Source: Desulfobulbaceae bacterium UBA2775
GTDB lineage: Bacteria > Desulfobacterota > Desulfobulbia > Desulfobulbales > Desulfocapsaceae
Length of the DNA stretch: 35,056 nt
Assembly (NCBI GenBank): GCA_002352445.1
Contig: DEIL01000325.1
Coordinates: 10,468 to 45,523, forward strand
Direction of reading: 5' to 3'
Made by a program: the position numbers and the translations under genes. The notes beneath the pieces were generated by a model. The model was not told the origin of the DNA. It saw only the letters and a list, made by a program, of their open reading frames with translations, and did not search any database. Numbering within the stretch: position 1 is the stretch's first letter; each line of letters opens with the position of its first letter. Positions 7,158-14,960 of the stretch are shown one piece after another.

Positions 7158-8045
7158 ATGACTTGGTACGCAGCACTTGGTGCAGTAGAACAGGGACTTG
7201 TCTATGGCATAATGGTGATCGGGGTCTACCTGACCTTCCGGATTCTTGATTTCCCTGATCTTACTGTCGATGGAAGCCTTCCTTTAGGGGCTTCCATCTC
7301 TGCTGTTGCAATCACCCATGGCGTCAATCCCTATCTTTCTCTGGTTATTGCTCTTGCCGGAGGTTTCCTGGCAGGAGCAGTAACGGCAATTTTGAATACC
7401 AAATTCAAGATATTGCATCTGCTTGCCTCCATTCTGACTATGATCGCACTTTACTCCATCAATATTCGTATTATGTCCGGGCCAAATGTAGCCCTCCTGG
7501 GACAGGAAACGGTGTTCGATGCGGTAATCGGTTATGGGATTCCGGCACATTTTGCCGGATTAATAATTTTTGGCCTCTTTGCTCTTATCGTTCTCAGCTT
7601 TATTGTCTGGTTTCTGGGGTCTGAGATTGGTCAGGCAATTCTTGCCGTGGGTGATAACCCGCAGATGATACGAAGTCTTGGCGTAAACACCGATACCATT
7701 ATTATCCTTGGTGTAGGGTTGTCTAACGGACTGGTTGCCCTGAGCGGTGCACTGGTTGCACAGAACCAGGGTGCCGCTGATGTCGGCATGGGGATTGGAA
7801 CCATTGTGGCAGGACTTGCCTCGGTCATTATAGGAGAGACACTCTTTGGTTGTAATACCATTGCCAGGGCCTTTATTGCCGCTTTGCTCGGTTCCGTGGT
7901 GTATCGATTGGCCATTGCCCTTGCTTTAGGGCTTGAGTTTGGTGGCTTCAGGTTTAATCCCAGCGATCTCAACCTTATTACGGCGGTTTTGGTGATCAGT
8001 GCTTTAATTGCACCTAACCTCAAGAAGAGGTTAATCCAAAGGTGA
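7158..8045 (+). CDS. ABC importer permease (TrpY-like, LivH superfamily)
   Basis: 295 residues with eight or nine hydrophobic segments. Residues near the N-terminus (GVYLTFRILDFPDLTVDGSL) and the central IGQAILAVGDNPQMIRSLGV segment are typical of the putative amino acid-type permeases paired with ABC_sub_bind proteins. The latter contains the coupling-helix region that contacts the ATPase. The start chosen is the ATG at 7158, with AAGG seven bases upstream. The earlier in-frame ATG at 7116 lies in a repeat hairpin. The stop codon overlaps the next start (GTGA at 8042-8045), showing translational coupling to the ATPase. Confidence 0.88.
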   Translation: MTWYAALGAVEQGLVYGIMVIGVYLTFRILDFPDLTVDGSLPLGASISAVAITHGVNPYLSLVIALAGGFLAGAVTAILNTKFKILHLLASILTMIALYSINIRIMSGPNVALLGQETVFDAVIGYGIPAHFAGLIIFGLFALIVLSFIVWFLGSEIGQAILAVGDNPQMIRSLGVNTDTIIILGVGLSNGLVALSGALVAQNQGAADVGMGIGTIVAGLASVIIGETLFGCNTIARAFIAALLGSVVYRLAIALALGLEFGGFRFNPSDLNLITAVLVISALIAPNLKKRLIQR

Positions 8046-8836
8046 TTAGTTTAAATGGAATAGTAAAATACTTCCATAAGGGAAGCGTTAATGAGGTTTT
8101 TGCCCTTGATAATATTGACCTGCAGATTAATGAGGGTGATTTTGTCACGGTTATCGGTTCCAATGGTGCTGGAAAATCAACACTGCTCAACTGTATTGCC
8201 GGCGGATTTTTTCCCGATTCCGGTAAGATTATAATAAATAGTCAGGACGTTACCGCCTGGCCTGAATATAAAAGGGCGAAGTTGATCTCACGCGTATTTC
8301 AGGATCCCCTTCTCGGCACCTGTCCTTCGGCAACTATTGAACAGAATATGGCGCTGGCCTCACTGCGCGGCAAAAAGCGTGGGCTTGCCAGGGGTGTAAA
8401 GAGTCGGGACAGAGACAGGTTTCGTGAGGAGTTGAAGCAGCTCGGACTTGGGCTGGATGAGAGACTACTTGATAAGGTCGGTCTGCTCTCAGGAGGGCAG
8501 CGACAGGCTCTGACCATGCTTATGGCTACCATGCTCAGGCCGGATGTGCTCCTGCTTGATGAACATATCGCAGCCCTTGATCCGAAGACAGCGAACCAGA
8601 TCCTTTTATTGACGCAGGAAATTGTAAAACAGAGCAGACTTACCACTCTGATGATCACTCATAATATGAAACATGCAATCAGTTTCGGCAATCGGCTTAT
8701 AATGCTTCACCAGGGTGGAATACTGCTTGATCTGAAGGGTGAGGAGAAGAAAAATCTTACCGTTAAAGATCTTCTGGCTCAGTTTTATAAAACTCAAGGT
8801 GAAGAGTTGGCCCTTGATTCTCTTTTACTCAATTAA
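8042..8836 (+). CDS. ABC importer ATP-binding protein (TrpZ-like)
   Basis: 264 residues, cytoplasmic ATPase subunit. Walker A is GSNGAGKST, the signature is LSGGQRQ, Walker B is VLLLDEH with the D-loop AALDPKT, and the switch histidine is in MITHNMKHA. The unusual H after the catalytic DE (LLDEHIAALDP) is characteristic of this putative ABC family and not a defect. The GTG start overlaps the permease stop by four bases. The gene converges with the hydrolase gene at 8844, leaving only seven bases, with no terminator visible in that gap. Confidence 0.92.
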   Translation: MISLNGIVKYFHKGSVNEVFALDNIDLQINEGDFVTVIGSNGAGKSTLLNCIAGGFFPDSGKIIINSQDVTAWPEYKRAKLISRVFQDPLLGTCPSATIEQNMALASLRGKKRGLARGVKSRDRDRFREELKQLGLGLDERLLDKVGLLSGGQRQALTMLMATMLRPDVLLLDEHIAALDPKTANQILLLTQEIVKQSRLTTLMITHNMKHAISFGNRLIMLHQGGILLDLKGEEKKNLTVKDLLAQFYKTQGEELALDSLLLN

Positions 8837-8843
8837 CCTCCCC

Positions 8844-9326
8844 TCACTCACTTCCCAGGAGTTTGTTCCAGTCCATTTGCTTAAAGCTGTTATGCAGCAT
8901 ATGGTTATCATCTTCTATTCGTACTTTCAGATTGGAAAAGGTTTTTTCTGCAAGGGGAATAACCTTGTCGGCTGGAGTTACCGTATCATGCTGCCCTATA
9001 ATAAGGATGGTTGGTATGGGCAGCATCACCTTTGGAGCGTGATAGTTTCCATAATTGAGTGCAGGGGCCAGGAGAGTGAGTCTGGTAACTCTGTCAGGAA
9101 ATCTGAGGGCAAAACAGGTAGCCATTAACCCGCCAAAACTTGATCCGATCAGGCTCAGTCCATTTTCTGCCGAGCATATCTTTTCCATCTGTTGCAGTCG
9201 TTCCTTAAGGTCGCCGCTGAAATCAGGACTGACTACCTGTGGGAAACTGTCCGCAAAAAAGCGTGCCTTGGTGCCCTTACTTGAAGACTCAAGACCATGG
9301 AGAAAATATATTTTGGTTGTCTGCAT
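8844..9326 (-). CDS. Small alpha/beta hydrolase (YqiA-like esterase)
   Basis: 160 residues, much shorter than typical alpha/beta hydrolases but about the size of the YqiA/UPF0227 group. FLHGLESSSKGTK (8-20) is the oxyanion loop. GSSFGG (61-66) holds the probable nucleophile Ser63, GQHDTVTP gives Asp114 and DDNHMLH gives the histidine. The triad therefore looks complete and an esterase or thioesterase activity is likely, although the substrate is unknown. There is no signal peptide, so it is cytoplasmic. The ribosome binding site is poor. Downstream it meets the ABC ATPase gene tail to tail. Confidence 0.8.
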   Translation of the reverse strand: MQTTKIYFLHGLESSSKGTKARFFADSFPQVVSPDFSGDLKERLQQMEKICSAENGLSLIGSSFGGLMATCFALRFPDRVTRLTLLAPALNYGNYHAPKVMLPIPTILIIGQHDTVTPADKVIPLAEKTFSNLKVRIEDDNHMLHNSFKQMDWNKLLGSE

Positions 9327-9560
9327 ATGATTACTGAAGCCTCTGTTTTAATTAAAATTGAATGTTGAACAGGGGATACAAGTCAGGGCATGCAATACTT
9401 TTTCGCTCAACAGGCAAACTACCTAACCCTAGAGAGCAAAGAGAGAAAAAAGAAAAGCTTTTCTCTGTGTTCTCTGTGGTTTTAGTCCTTAGAGTTATTT
9501 CGATAATACCTTAATTGAGAAATGATATATTTGTCAAAAATATCCGGGGCGATGGGAGCT
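9327..9560. repeat. Intergenic region with CACAGAGA-type hairpin repeat
   Basis: No gene is seen in this stretch. At 9430-9480 it holds an imperfect inverted repeat centred on the perfect 14-base palindrome AGAAAAGCTTTTCT (9451-9464), with the right arm TTTTCTCTGTGTTCTCTGTGG. The same arm sequence, with small changes, is present at 23717-23788. This points to a dispersed hairpin repeat family in the genome. Confidence 0.6.
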
Positions 9561-9597
9561 GAAAGAAAAATGGGTGGCGGCACAATGCCACCACCCA
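9561..9597 (-). terminator. Rho-independent terminator of hsp20
   Basis: TGGGTGG-C-GGCA (9571-9582) pairs with TGCC-A-CCACCCA (9586-9597) around a CAA loop. On the minus strand the stem is followed by TTTTTCTTTC. It lies 46 bases after the Hsp20 stop codon. Confidence 0.9.
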
Positions 9598-9642
9598 TTA
9601 CTTTTGAGGAGTCAATCTGTTTGTTGGTTGTTATCCAGAAAA

Positions 9643-10101
9643 TTACTGGATGGTGATTTTTTTAGCTTTTTCTTCTGTCGGTTTTGGGATCTCAAGTTTG
9701 AGTATCCCGTTATTAAAAGTTGCCTTTACATTGTCAACATTGACTTCAAAGGGCAGGTTGAAGGTACGTTCGAATTTGCCGTATCTTCTCTCCCTTCTGT
9801 AGCTGTTTTCTTCTTTAATCTCATCATCACTCTTCCGTTCTCCACCTAGAGTCACGAGCCGTCCCCTGGTATCGACAAAGATGTCTTCCTTTTCAATCCC
9901 GGGAAGCTCTGCGTCTATAATCACCGCATTATCCTTCTCATAGATATCTACCTTCAGGCTAAGATTCTCCTGGAGGATCTTTGGTGCCACACTGCTCATG
10001 ACAGGTGTAAAGAAATCATCTAAAAAGCCATCGAAAAGTCTCCCCGCATTGCTTGCTCTTGGGACCAGGTTGCGTTGTGGTCTGCATTTCTCAAGTTGCA
10101 T
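9643..10101 (-). CDS. Hsp20 family small heat shock protein
   Basis: 152 residues, the normal size for a bacterial small heat shock protein. The alpha-crystallin domain covers about residues 45-140, with VDIYEKDNAVIIDAELPGI at its start and YGKFERTFNLPFEV-NVDNVKATFNNGILKLEIPK as the conserved beta-strand 7-9 region, including the A-x-x-x-N-G-(I/V)-L motif. A short C-terminal tail follows (KKITIQ, with an I-x-I-like end). It is a cytoplasmic holdase chaperone. An AAAGGAGA site sits six bases before the ATG. It is transcribed divergently from the tandem-RHH regulator and ends at its own terminator. Confidence 0.93.
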   Translation of the reverse strand: MQLEKCRPQRNLVPRASNAGRLFDGFLDDFFTPVMSSVAPKILQENLSLKVDIYEKDNAVIIDAELPGIEKEDIFVDTRGRLVTLGGERKSDDEIKEENSYRRERRYGKFERTFNLPFEVNVDNVKATFNNGILKLEIPKPTEEKAKKITIQ

Positions 10102-10167
10102 AGTATCTCCTTTTACTTTTTGTTGTTAAGCTTATTTTTTCTTTTGAGGTGTATCTCTTTACTCGAT

Positions 10168-10195
10168 ATGGTAATAACTAATATTGTGTTGTCAA
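10168..10195 (-). promoter_or_regulatory. Candidate hsp20 promoter
   Basis: On the minus strand TTGACA (10195-10190), a 16-base spacer, then TACCAT (10173-10168). The -35 box is perfect and the -10 box matches three of six. There is no CIRCE element and no evident sigma-32 promoter. Confidence 0.45.
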
Positions 10196-10202
10196 TAATA
10201 AA

Positions 10203-10237
10203 ATATTACTATTTATGTAAATTATTAAAAGTAATAT
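10203..10237. promoter_or_regulatory. Palindromic candidate operator between hsp20 and the RHH regulator
   Basis: ATATTACT (10203-10210) and AGTAATAT (10230-10237) are a perfect 8-base inverted repeat separated by 19 AT-rich bases. It lies just upstream of the hsp20 -35 box and 25 bases upstream of the regulator start, where a repressor could control both directions. The AT-rich setting raises the odds of a chance repeat. Confidence 0.45.
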
Positions 10238-10262
10238 GAATCGCACGGGGGGTGAGCAGATT

Positions 10263-10850
10263 ATGAGAAAAAAACTAAATGCTGATATTCATCTGGAATA
10301 TCTTGAAAAATCTACTGCTAATCTCCGGGGACGGCAGTCTGTCAGGGCTACGTTTAAGCTTACTGAGAGATCTATTGATGCCCTGAGTATTCTTGCCTGT
10401 CAATTGGGGATTAAGCAGAAATCACTCTTTGATCAACTTGTGGATGATAATGAGGCTTTACGACTTATAGCACGGGAATTTGAGAACTTTGGTCGAGCAG
10501 GACAACGTGTTGCAAAAACATATGTGATCTCCAGAAGGACTCTGGAAAATCTTGAACGGGTGGCAAACAGGTACAATACTCCGAGAGATGCACTGGTTGA
10601 ATTTTCCATTGAGAGGATTCTGCCCCTTATAAAGCAGGAAAAAGAAAAGCATGGCAAGAGGAAAATTATTTTGCAGGATTTGCAGAAATTTTTTAAAGAG
10701 GGTGCAGAGATGCTGAAGAAGACAGAAATGGCATTGGGGGATGATGATCCGGTTTTTCAGGAGATGTTGAAAATGATGCGTCATGTGAACGGCTGCCGGG
10801 AAGAGGTCGGGAGTGTTGTTGAAAAAGGGAACAGAATAGAGAATTTTTGA
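10263..10850 (+). CDS. Putative regulator with two ribbon-helix-helix-like units
   Basis: 195 residues, not recognised as a named family. Residues 27-62 (strand VRATFKL, then two helices ending SLFDQLVDD) and 83-122 (strand AKTYVIS, helix RRTLENLERVANRY, helix RDALVEFSIERIL) each read as a ribbon-helix-helix DNA-binding unit. One chain could therefore act as a fused RHH dimer. The C-terminal part (125-195) is charged and helical. The start at 10263 is chosen because GGGGGTGAG lies about eight bases upstream. An earlier ATG at 10236 is inside the inverted repeat and lacks a ribosome binding site. The cti gene begins 31 bases after the stop, so the two are probably co-transcribed. A role as regulator of cti and/or hsp20 is inferred from position only. 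Confidence 0.65.
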   Translation: MRKKLNADIHLEYLEKSTANLRGRQSVRATFKLTERSIDALSILACQLGIKQKSLFDQLVDDNEALRLIAREFENFGRAGQRVAKTYVISRRTLENLERVANRYNTPRDALVEFSIERILPLIKQEKEKHGKRKIILQDLQKFFKEGAEMLKKTEMALGDDDPVFQEMLKMMRHVNGCREEVGSVVEKGNRIENF

Positions 10851-10881
10851 ATATTCAGATCAATTCCGACCAAGGATATCT

Positions 10882-13242
10882 ATGCATAATTTCATTTTGT
10901 TGAGCCTAACAGCAGTCCTGTTTCTGGCTGGTTGTGCAGCGAAGATGCCAGGCCCTCCACCGATTGCCGTACAGGTCCCTGATAGAAAAATTGATTATAG
11001 CAAGGAGGTAAAACCGATCCTGGTGAAACGGTGCGTCGTCTGTCACAGCTGTTACAACTCACCGTGCCAGCTTAAACTCAGTTCCTATGAGGGGATCGAT
11101 CGTGGAGCAACAAAAGAGGCAGTATACAATGGTGCCCGGCTGAAAACCATGGATCCAACACGACTCTTTGTCGACGCTCAATCCACATCTGAATGGCGTG
11201 ATAAAGGGTTTTACAGCGTTACGGAAAACAGTGCGGAGTCAGGCTATAATAATTCATTCATGATTCAGCTTTTGGATCATAAGATGAAAAATCCAAAAAG
11301 CAAAGGAGCCTATCACTCTGAAGCGGCCGATCTTTCCTGTGCTCAAACCGGCGAAGAACTCGGAATTTATCTGGAGAAACATCCCAACGGCGGCATGCCT
11401 TTTGGCTTTCCGCCTCTTAAAGAATCCGAGTTCCAGACCATCGCCGGCTGGCTCGTTCAGGGAGGCGCAGGCCCTGGTGCTGAGGAGCAGGTTCAATTAG
11501 ATGCAGTTCCGCAGATCGACCTGGAAAAAGTTGATCAATGGGAAGGATTTCTCAATCTTGATGATGCAAAACATGCTATGACGGCCAGGTATCTCTATGA
11601 GCACCTGTTTCTTGCACATATCACCTTTAAATCCGGAACAAATGCATTTTATGAACTGGTACGATCCAGTACCGGTCCGGGACAGCCTATAGAGATAATT
11701 CCGACAGTTCGACCCTATGATGATCCTATGGGGATGTTCTTCTACCGTTTCAGAAAAATTCATTCAACGATTGTTCACAAGACTCATATGGTTTTTGAAC
11801 TGGGGGAGGGGAAGCTCGAAAGAATCAGGCAGCTCTTTGTTGAACCGGAATGGCTGCTCACTCCGCATCGGGTAGGCTATGAGCAAAAGATGAGCGCCAA
11901 CCCTTTTCGAACATTTGAGCAGATTCCCGCAAAGGCAAGATATCAGTTTCTTCTTGATAATGTCCATTATATCATTATGACCTTTATCCGCGGCCCGGTC
12001 TGTAAAGGCCAGGTGGCGCTTAATGTAATCCACGATAATTTCTGGCTGTTCTTCCTCGATCCTGAATATGATTTGAGCGTCAAGTACCCCGGTTTCCTTA
12101 AAGAAAACGAAAAATACCTTGAGATGCCTGCTGAAAGTGTAATTGAGACTAATCAGATCAGAGGATTGATTACCCGGGAGTACCGCAAAAAGGCGGCAAA
12201 TTTTTCTAAGGAGAGGCAGCATTACTACTCGATGCTTTATCGTTATGACGGCCTTGGTCCTGAAGCTATCTGGGCTGGAAATACGGTTGCCGATTCCCCG
12301 GCTTTAACCGTTTATCGCCATTTTGACAGTGCATCAGTTCACCGGGGAGTTTTTGGAGATCTGCCGCCAACGTTATGGGTGATAGATTTTCCTCTTCTCG
12401 AGAGGATTTATTATTCTCTTGTTGCCGGTTTTGATGTGTATGGAAACGTTATGCATCAGCTTGCAACAAGGGTTTATATGGATGGGTTGAGACAGGAAGG
12501 AGAAACATATTTTCTTGACTTCATGCCGCTGGAAACCAGGGAAGCTCTGATGGCGGAGTGGTATGGCGGGTTGTCGTTGGGTCAGATCGATCACACATCG
12601 TCCAAGAGCAGGCAACGACACAAATTTACAACCGATGACCCCAAAAGGGAATTTGTGGAATATCTGGTGGAGAATGTATTTAAGTCTGAGTTGAACATTC
12701 AGTTTGACGAAAATTATCTTGGGGCAGGGGAGGAGTATCCTGTGCTGCCCGATAAATATGAGACCCCGGGTGATTATATTCGCGGGTTTAAGGCCATTTC
12801 AACACCGGGAATGTCGTTTTTTACCACCGTGGCTGGCCATAATGCTAACCTTGCTTACATTCGTATAAAAGTTCCTGACCAGAAAGATGTTATTATCTCA
12901 GCGGTAATAAATAGATGGCATGACGATGTTTCAACTCTTTTCGATGAGAAGAACCGGTTGCGGCCCGAAAAAGATACTGCTGCATTTATTTACGGTTTTG
13001 TCGGTTCCTATCCCAACTATTTCTTTGAGGTTGATTTGCAGGACCTCCCCATGTTTCTAAGGCTTCTTGAAGAATATGATGGCGGAAAAGAGGCAATTGA
13101 GCAGCTGGATAAATTTGGAGTGAATCGGGCGGATGAGGACTTCTGGGAGGTGTATGACTGGTTTCAGGGGAAATTCGATGAGTCGGATCCGGTACGTTCA
13201 GGGTTATTTGATCTGAACCGTTACTACTATTTGGCTTTGTAA
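10882..13242 (+). CDS. cti: Fatty acid cis/trans isomerase (c-type cytochrome-like lipoprotein)
   Basis: 786 residues, close to the size of Pseudomonas Cti (about 765). The N-terminus is a lipoprotein signal with lipobox LAGC at residues 15-18. CVVCH (51-55), followed by CYNSPCQLKLSSYEGIDRG, is the single covalent heme site and flanking sequence characteristic of Cti. The rest (NPFRTFEQIPAKARYQFLLD, FIRGPVCKGQVALNVI, DDNF-like NFWLFFLDP, YRHFDSASV, PTLWVIDFPLLERIYY) follows the family throughout. Cti converts cis unsaturated acyl chains of membrane phospholipids to trans without changing chain length, giving fast membrane stiffening under solvent, heat or toxic stress. It acts in the periplasm. 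AAGGAT precedes the ATG. The lipobox is notable, as Pseudomonas Cti is described with a cleavable signal. Confidence 0.92.
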   Translation: MHNFILLSLTAVLFLAGCAAKMPGPPPIAVQVPDRKIDYSKEVKPILVKRCVVCHSCYNSPCQLKLSSYEGIDRGATKEAVYNGARLKTMDPTRLFVDAQSTSEWRDKGFYSVTENSAESGYNNSFMIQLLDHKMKNPKSKGAYHSEAADLSCAQTGEELGIYLEKHPNGGMPFGFPPLKESEFQTIAGWLVQGGAGPGAEEQVQLDAVPQIDLEKVDQWEGFLNLDDAKHAMTARYLYEHLFLAHITFKSGTNAFYELVRSSTGPGQPIEIIPTVRPYDDPMGMFFYRFRKIHSTIVHKTHMVFELGEGKLERIRQLFVEPEWLLTPHRVGYEQKMSANPFRTFEQIPAKARYQFLLDNVHYIIMTFIRGPVCKGQVALNVIHDNFWLFFLDPEYDLSVKYPGFLKENEKYLEMPAESVIETNQIRGLITREYRKKAANFSKERQHYYSMLYRYDGLGPEAIWAGNTVADSPALTVYRHFDSASVHRGVFGDLPPTLWVIDFPLLERIYYSLVAGFDVYGNVMHQLATRVYMDGLRQEGETYFLDFMPLETREALMAEWYGGLSLGQIDHTSSKSRQRHKFTTDDPKREFVEYLVENVFKSELNIQFDENYLGAGEEYPVLPDKYETPGDYIRGFKAISTPGMSFFTTVAGHNANLAYIRIKVPDQKDVIISAVINRWHDDVSTLFDEKNRLRPEKDTAAFIYGFVGSYPNYFFEVDLQDLPMFLRLLEEYDGGKEAIEQLDKFGVNRADEDFWEVYDWFQGKFDESDPVRSGLFDLNRYYYLAL

Positions 13243-13274
13243 CTTTCTCCAGGTCGGAAGAAGAGGGAAGAGGA

Positions 13275-14561
13275 TTATTCTTCTTTTTGCTCATCAAGGA
13301 TTTGTTTGATACGGCTGTCGTAGTCGGGGGGGAAGCGGTAGACTTTTGCTCCGGTGTCATAATGGTGTATTTTAAGACCGCGTTCCTCCGGAGTCGCATT
13401 GAAGAGGAACAATAGGAGCAAATCGTTGCTGACCCAGGGGTGACTGTACCACGAGTCGTGAGCCCTTCCCAACTTCAGGGCTTCTGAACCACCTAAATCA
13501 AGTACATTAAGTTTTGGTGTGTTCATAAGGTCGACTATCATTTGTTTCTCTTCATCATCGAGCTCTCCGATATCCGGACGGCCAAGCCTGGAGGTTTTGT
13601 TGTTTTGCAGGGAGGCCAGTAGGAGGACTGTGTCATTTATATTGGTGTTGATAGTTGTACGTTCGACAATATCTTTGAATTTCAGAAATCTTTCGAGAAA
13701 AGGTTTAAAGGCTGTATCCGGCGCTGCAAAATAGACCTCGCCAATGCGCAGCTGTTTTTTCAGCTCTTCACCAGACAGCTCGGGGTGGAGGGCAGGGAGA
13801 GCAGCCAGGGAAGGGGCCACAACCTGAGCCCCCGCGCTATAGGCCAGGATATTAATTTTCCTGGCGTTGGTGTGGTGGGCCAGGGTTTCTATCAACCGGG
13901 TAAATGCAGATACCGTCTGTCTGGCATGGAGTACATCTATTTTGTATTTAAGGAGATTTTCAGCCGAGGGCCATGAAAAGGTAAGGACAATTGAGTTATG
14001 GCCGGTATAGTGGTAATACTGGGCTCCCTGGGCTGTGGCCCGGTAAAAGTTGCTGTTGGCTCCATGGACATAGATGGTCAGGTCTTTGTCCATGGCGCCT
14101 GCTAGAAGTTGATTTATTTGGTCAAAAAATCCCTGGGCCCGCGCTGAACTCAACCGAAGATCGTCATCCCTGGTGTATTTTGCCATTTCCCTGATGTATT
14201 TCTGGCTGAGCAACAGTTTCCTGTCACGGTCTGACGTGGTGGACTGCTGGAACAACTCATCCCATGTCATCTCCTCGTCGCCCACTCTGTAAACCACATA
14301 GCCGAGTTCCAGAGTGTCGGATGGGAATATGGTGTAGCCTTTGGAATTACTGAGGGTATCAAAAGGTCGGCGGTTTGTGGCATAAAGTGTATAGAGGAGG
14401 TTTTCATCCTTATTGCCCTCACTCATATCAAAAAATCTAGTATCTGATTGGATTGCAACAGGCGCCGGCATGAGATAAACCTTGGGCTGGCAGCCGGCAA
14501 GGAGTATGGCGAGGGCAAGTATAAGCACTTCAATAAGATAACGTTTAATCCTATCAATCAT
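13275..14561 (-). CDS. DUF900-type alpha/beta hydrolase lipoprotein
   Basis: 428 residues. The N-terminus has a lipoprotein signal with LAGC at 21-24, so it is probably anchored in the envelope. The body matches the DUF900 alpha/beta hydrolase group: YTLYATNRRP near residue 57, IYVHGANSNF (163-172, oxyanion loop), VLTFSWPS (192-199), ILAYSAGAQVV with the probable nucleophile Ser242, and HDSWYSHPWV near the C-terminus supplying the histidine. Esterase or lipase activity is likely from the fold, but the substrate is unknown. It is the last gene of the tetR-hlyD-RND-tolC run, 18 bases after the lysine-rich protein, and converges on cti. No good ribosome binding site is seen, so translation may depend on the upstream genes. 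Confidence 0.82.
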   Translation of the reverse strand: MIDRIKRYLIEVLILALAILLAGCQPKVYLMPAPVAIQSDTRFFDMSEGNKDENLLYTLYATNRRPFDTLSNSKGYTIFPSDTLELGYVVYRVGDEEMTWDELFQQSTTSDRDRKLLLSQKYIREMAKYTRDDDLRLSSARAQGFFDQINQLLAGAMDKDLTIYVHGANSNFYRATAQGAQYYHYTGHNSIVLTFSWPSAENLLKYKIDVLHARQTVSAFTRLIETLAHHTNARKINILAYSAGAQVVAPSLAALPALHPELSGEELKKQLRIGEVYFAAPDTAFKPFLERFLKFKDIVERTTINTNINDTVLLLASLQNNKTSRLGRPDIGELDDEEKQMIVDLMNTPKLNVLDLGGSEALKLGRAHDSWYSHPWVSNDLLLLFLFNATPEERGLKIHHYDTGAKVYRFPPDYDSRIKQILDEQKEE

Positions 14562-14579
14562 GGTAAGCTGAACAGTTAT

Positions 14580-14918
14580 CTATTTTTGAATGGTGGAAGT
14601 AACTTTCTTCCCGGCGGCCCCCACTGCAGCGGCCGTTCCTGCTTTTTTGACGGCCTTTTTCTTCACTGATTTGCCATCTTTTTTACCATTTTTGAGATCT
14701 TTGCTGTCCTGAACGCCTTTATCATCATTTTGACTCTTCAAATCTTTTTTATCCAAGACACTTTTATTGTCTTCCTGATTCAAGACAACTCCGGCTGGAG
14801 AATTTTTGGCTGCTGATTTTTTGCCGGAAGCCGACCATGCCGGCGAAGTCACAAGCAGCGTTGTCAGCAAGAGCGAAATAAACAGGAGACGATTACCAGA
14901 AACAGTTATTCTCTTCAT
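14580..14918 (-). CDS. Small exported lysine/aspartate-rich protein of unknown function
   Basis: 112 residues, no family recognised. Residues 1-29 form a Sec signal peptide ending ...SPAWSA. The mature part is low-complexity, rich in Lys, Asp and Ser, with loosely repeated units of the type (D/N)-K-x-V-x-D-x-K-D-L-K (about residues 50-80), then a strongly basic stretch (KKDGKSVKKKAVKKAG) and an Ala/Gly segment. It is probably disordered in the periplasm. It lies 42 bases after tolC and 18 before the DUF900 lipoprotein, on the same strand, so it is probably part of the efflux operon. The composition and position suggest an accessory envelope protein, but no function can be assigned. Confidence 0.65.
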   Translation of the reverse strand: MKRITVSGNRLLFISLLLTTLLVTSPAWSASGKKSAAKNSPAGVVLNQEDNKSVLDKKDLKSQNDDKGVQDSKDLKNGKKDGKSVKKKAVKKAGTAAAVGAAGKKVTSTIQK

Positions 14919-14960
14919 ACTCTATTCCCATCAAACTTTGTGAACTGCAGGTTAACCCGG

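Noticed and set aside
10236..10262. Upstream ATG for the tandem-RHH protein
   Set aside because: It overlaps the inverted repeat and has no ribosome binding site, whereas 10263 follows GGGGGTGAG.
13257..13288. Possible terminator between cti and the DUF900 gene (GAAGAA/TTCTTC then T-run)
   Set aside because: The stem is only six A/T-rich pairs with a 15-base loop, and part of it lies inside the DUF900 coding end. It is too weak to call.
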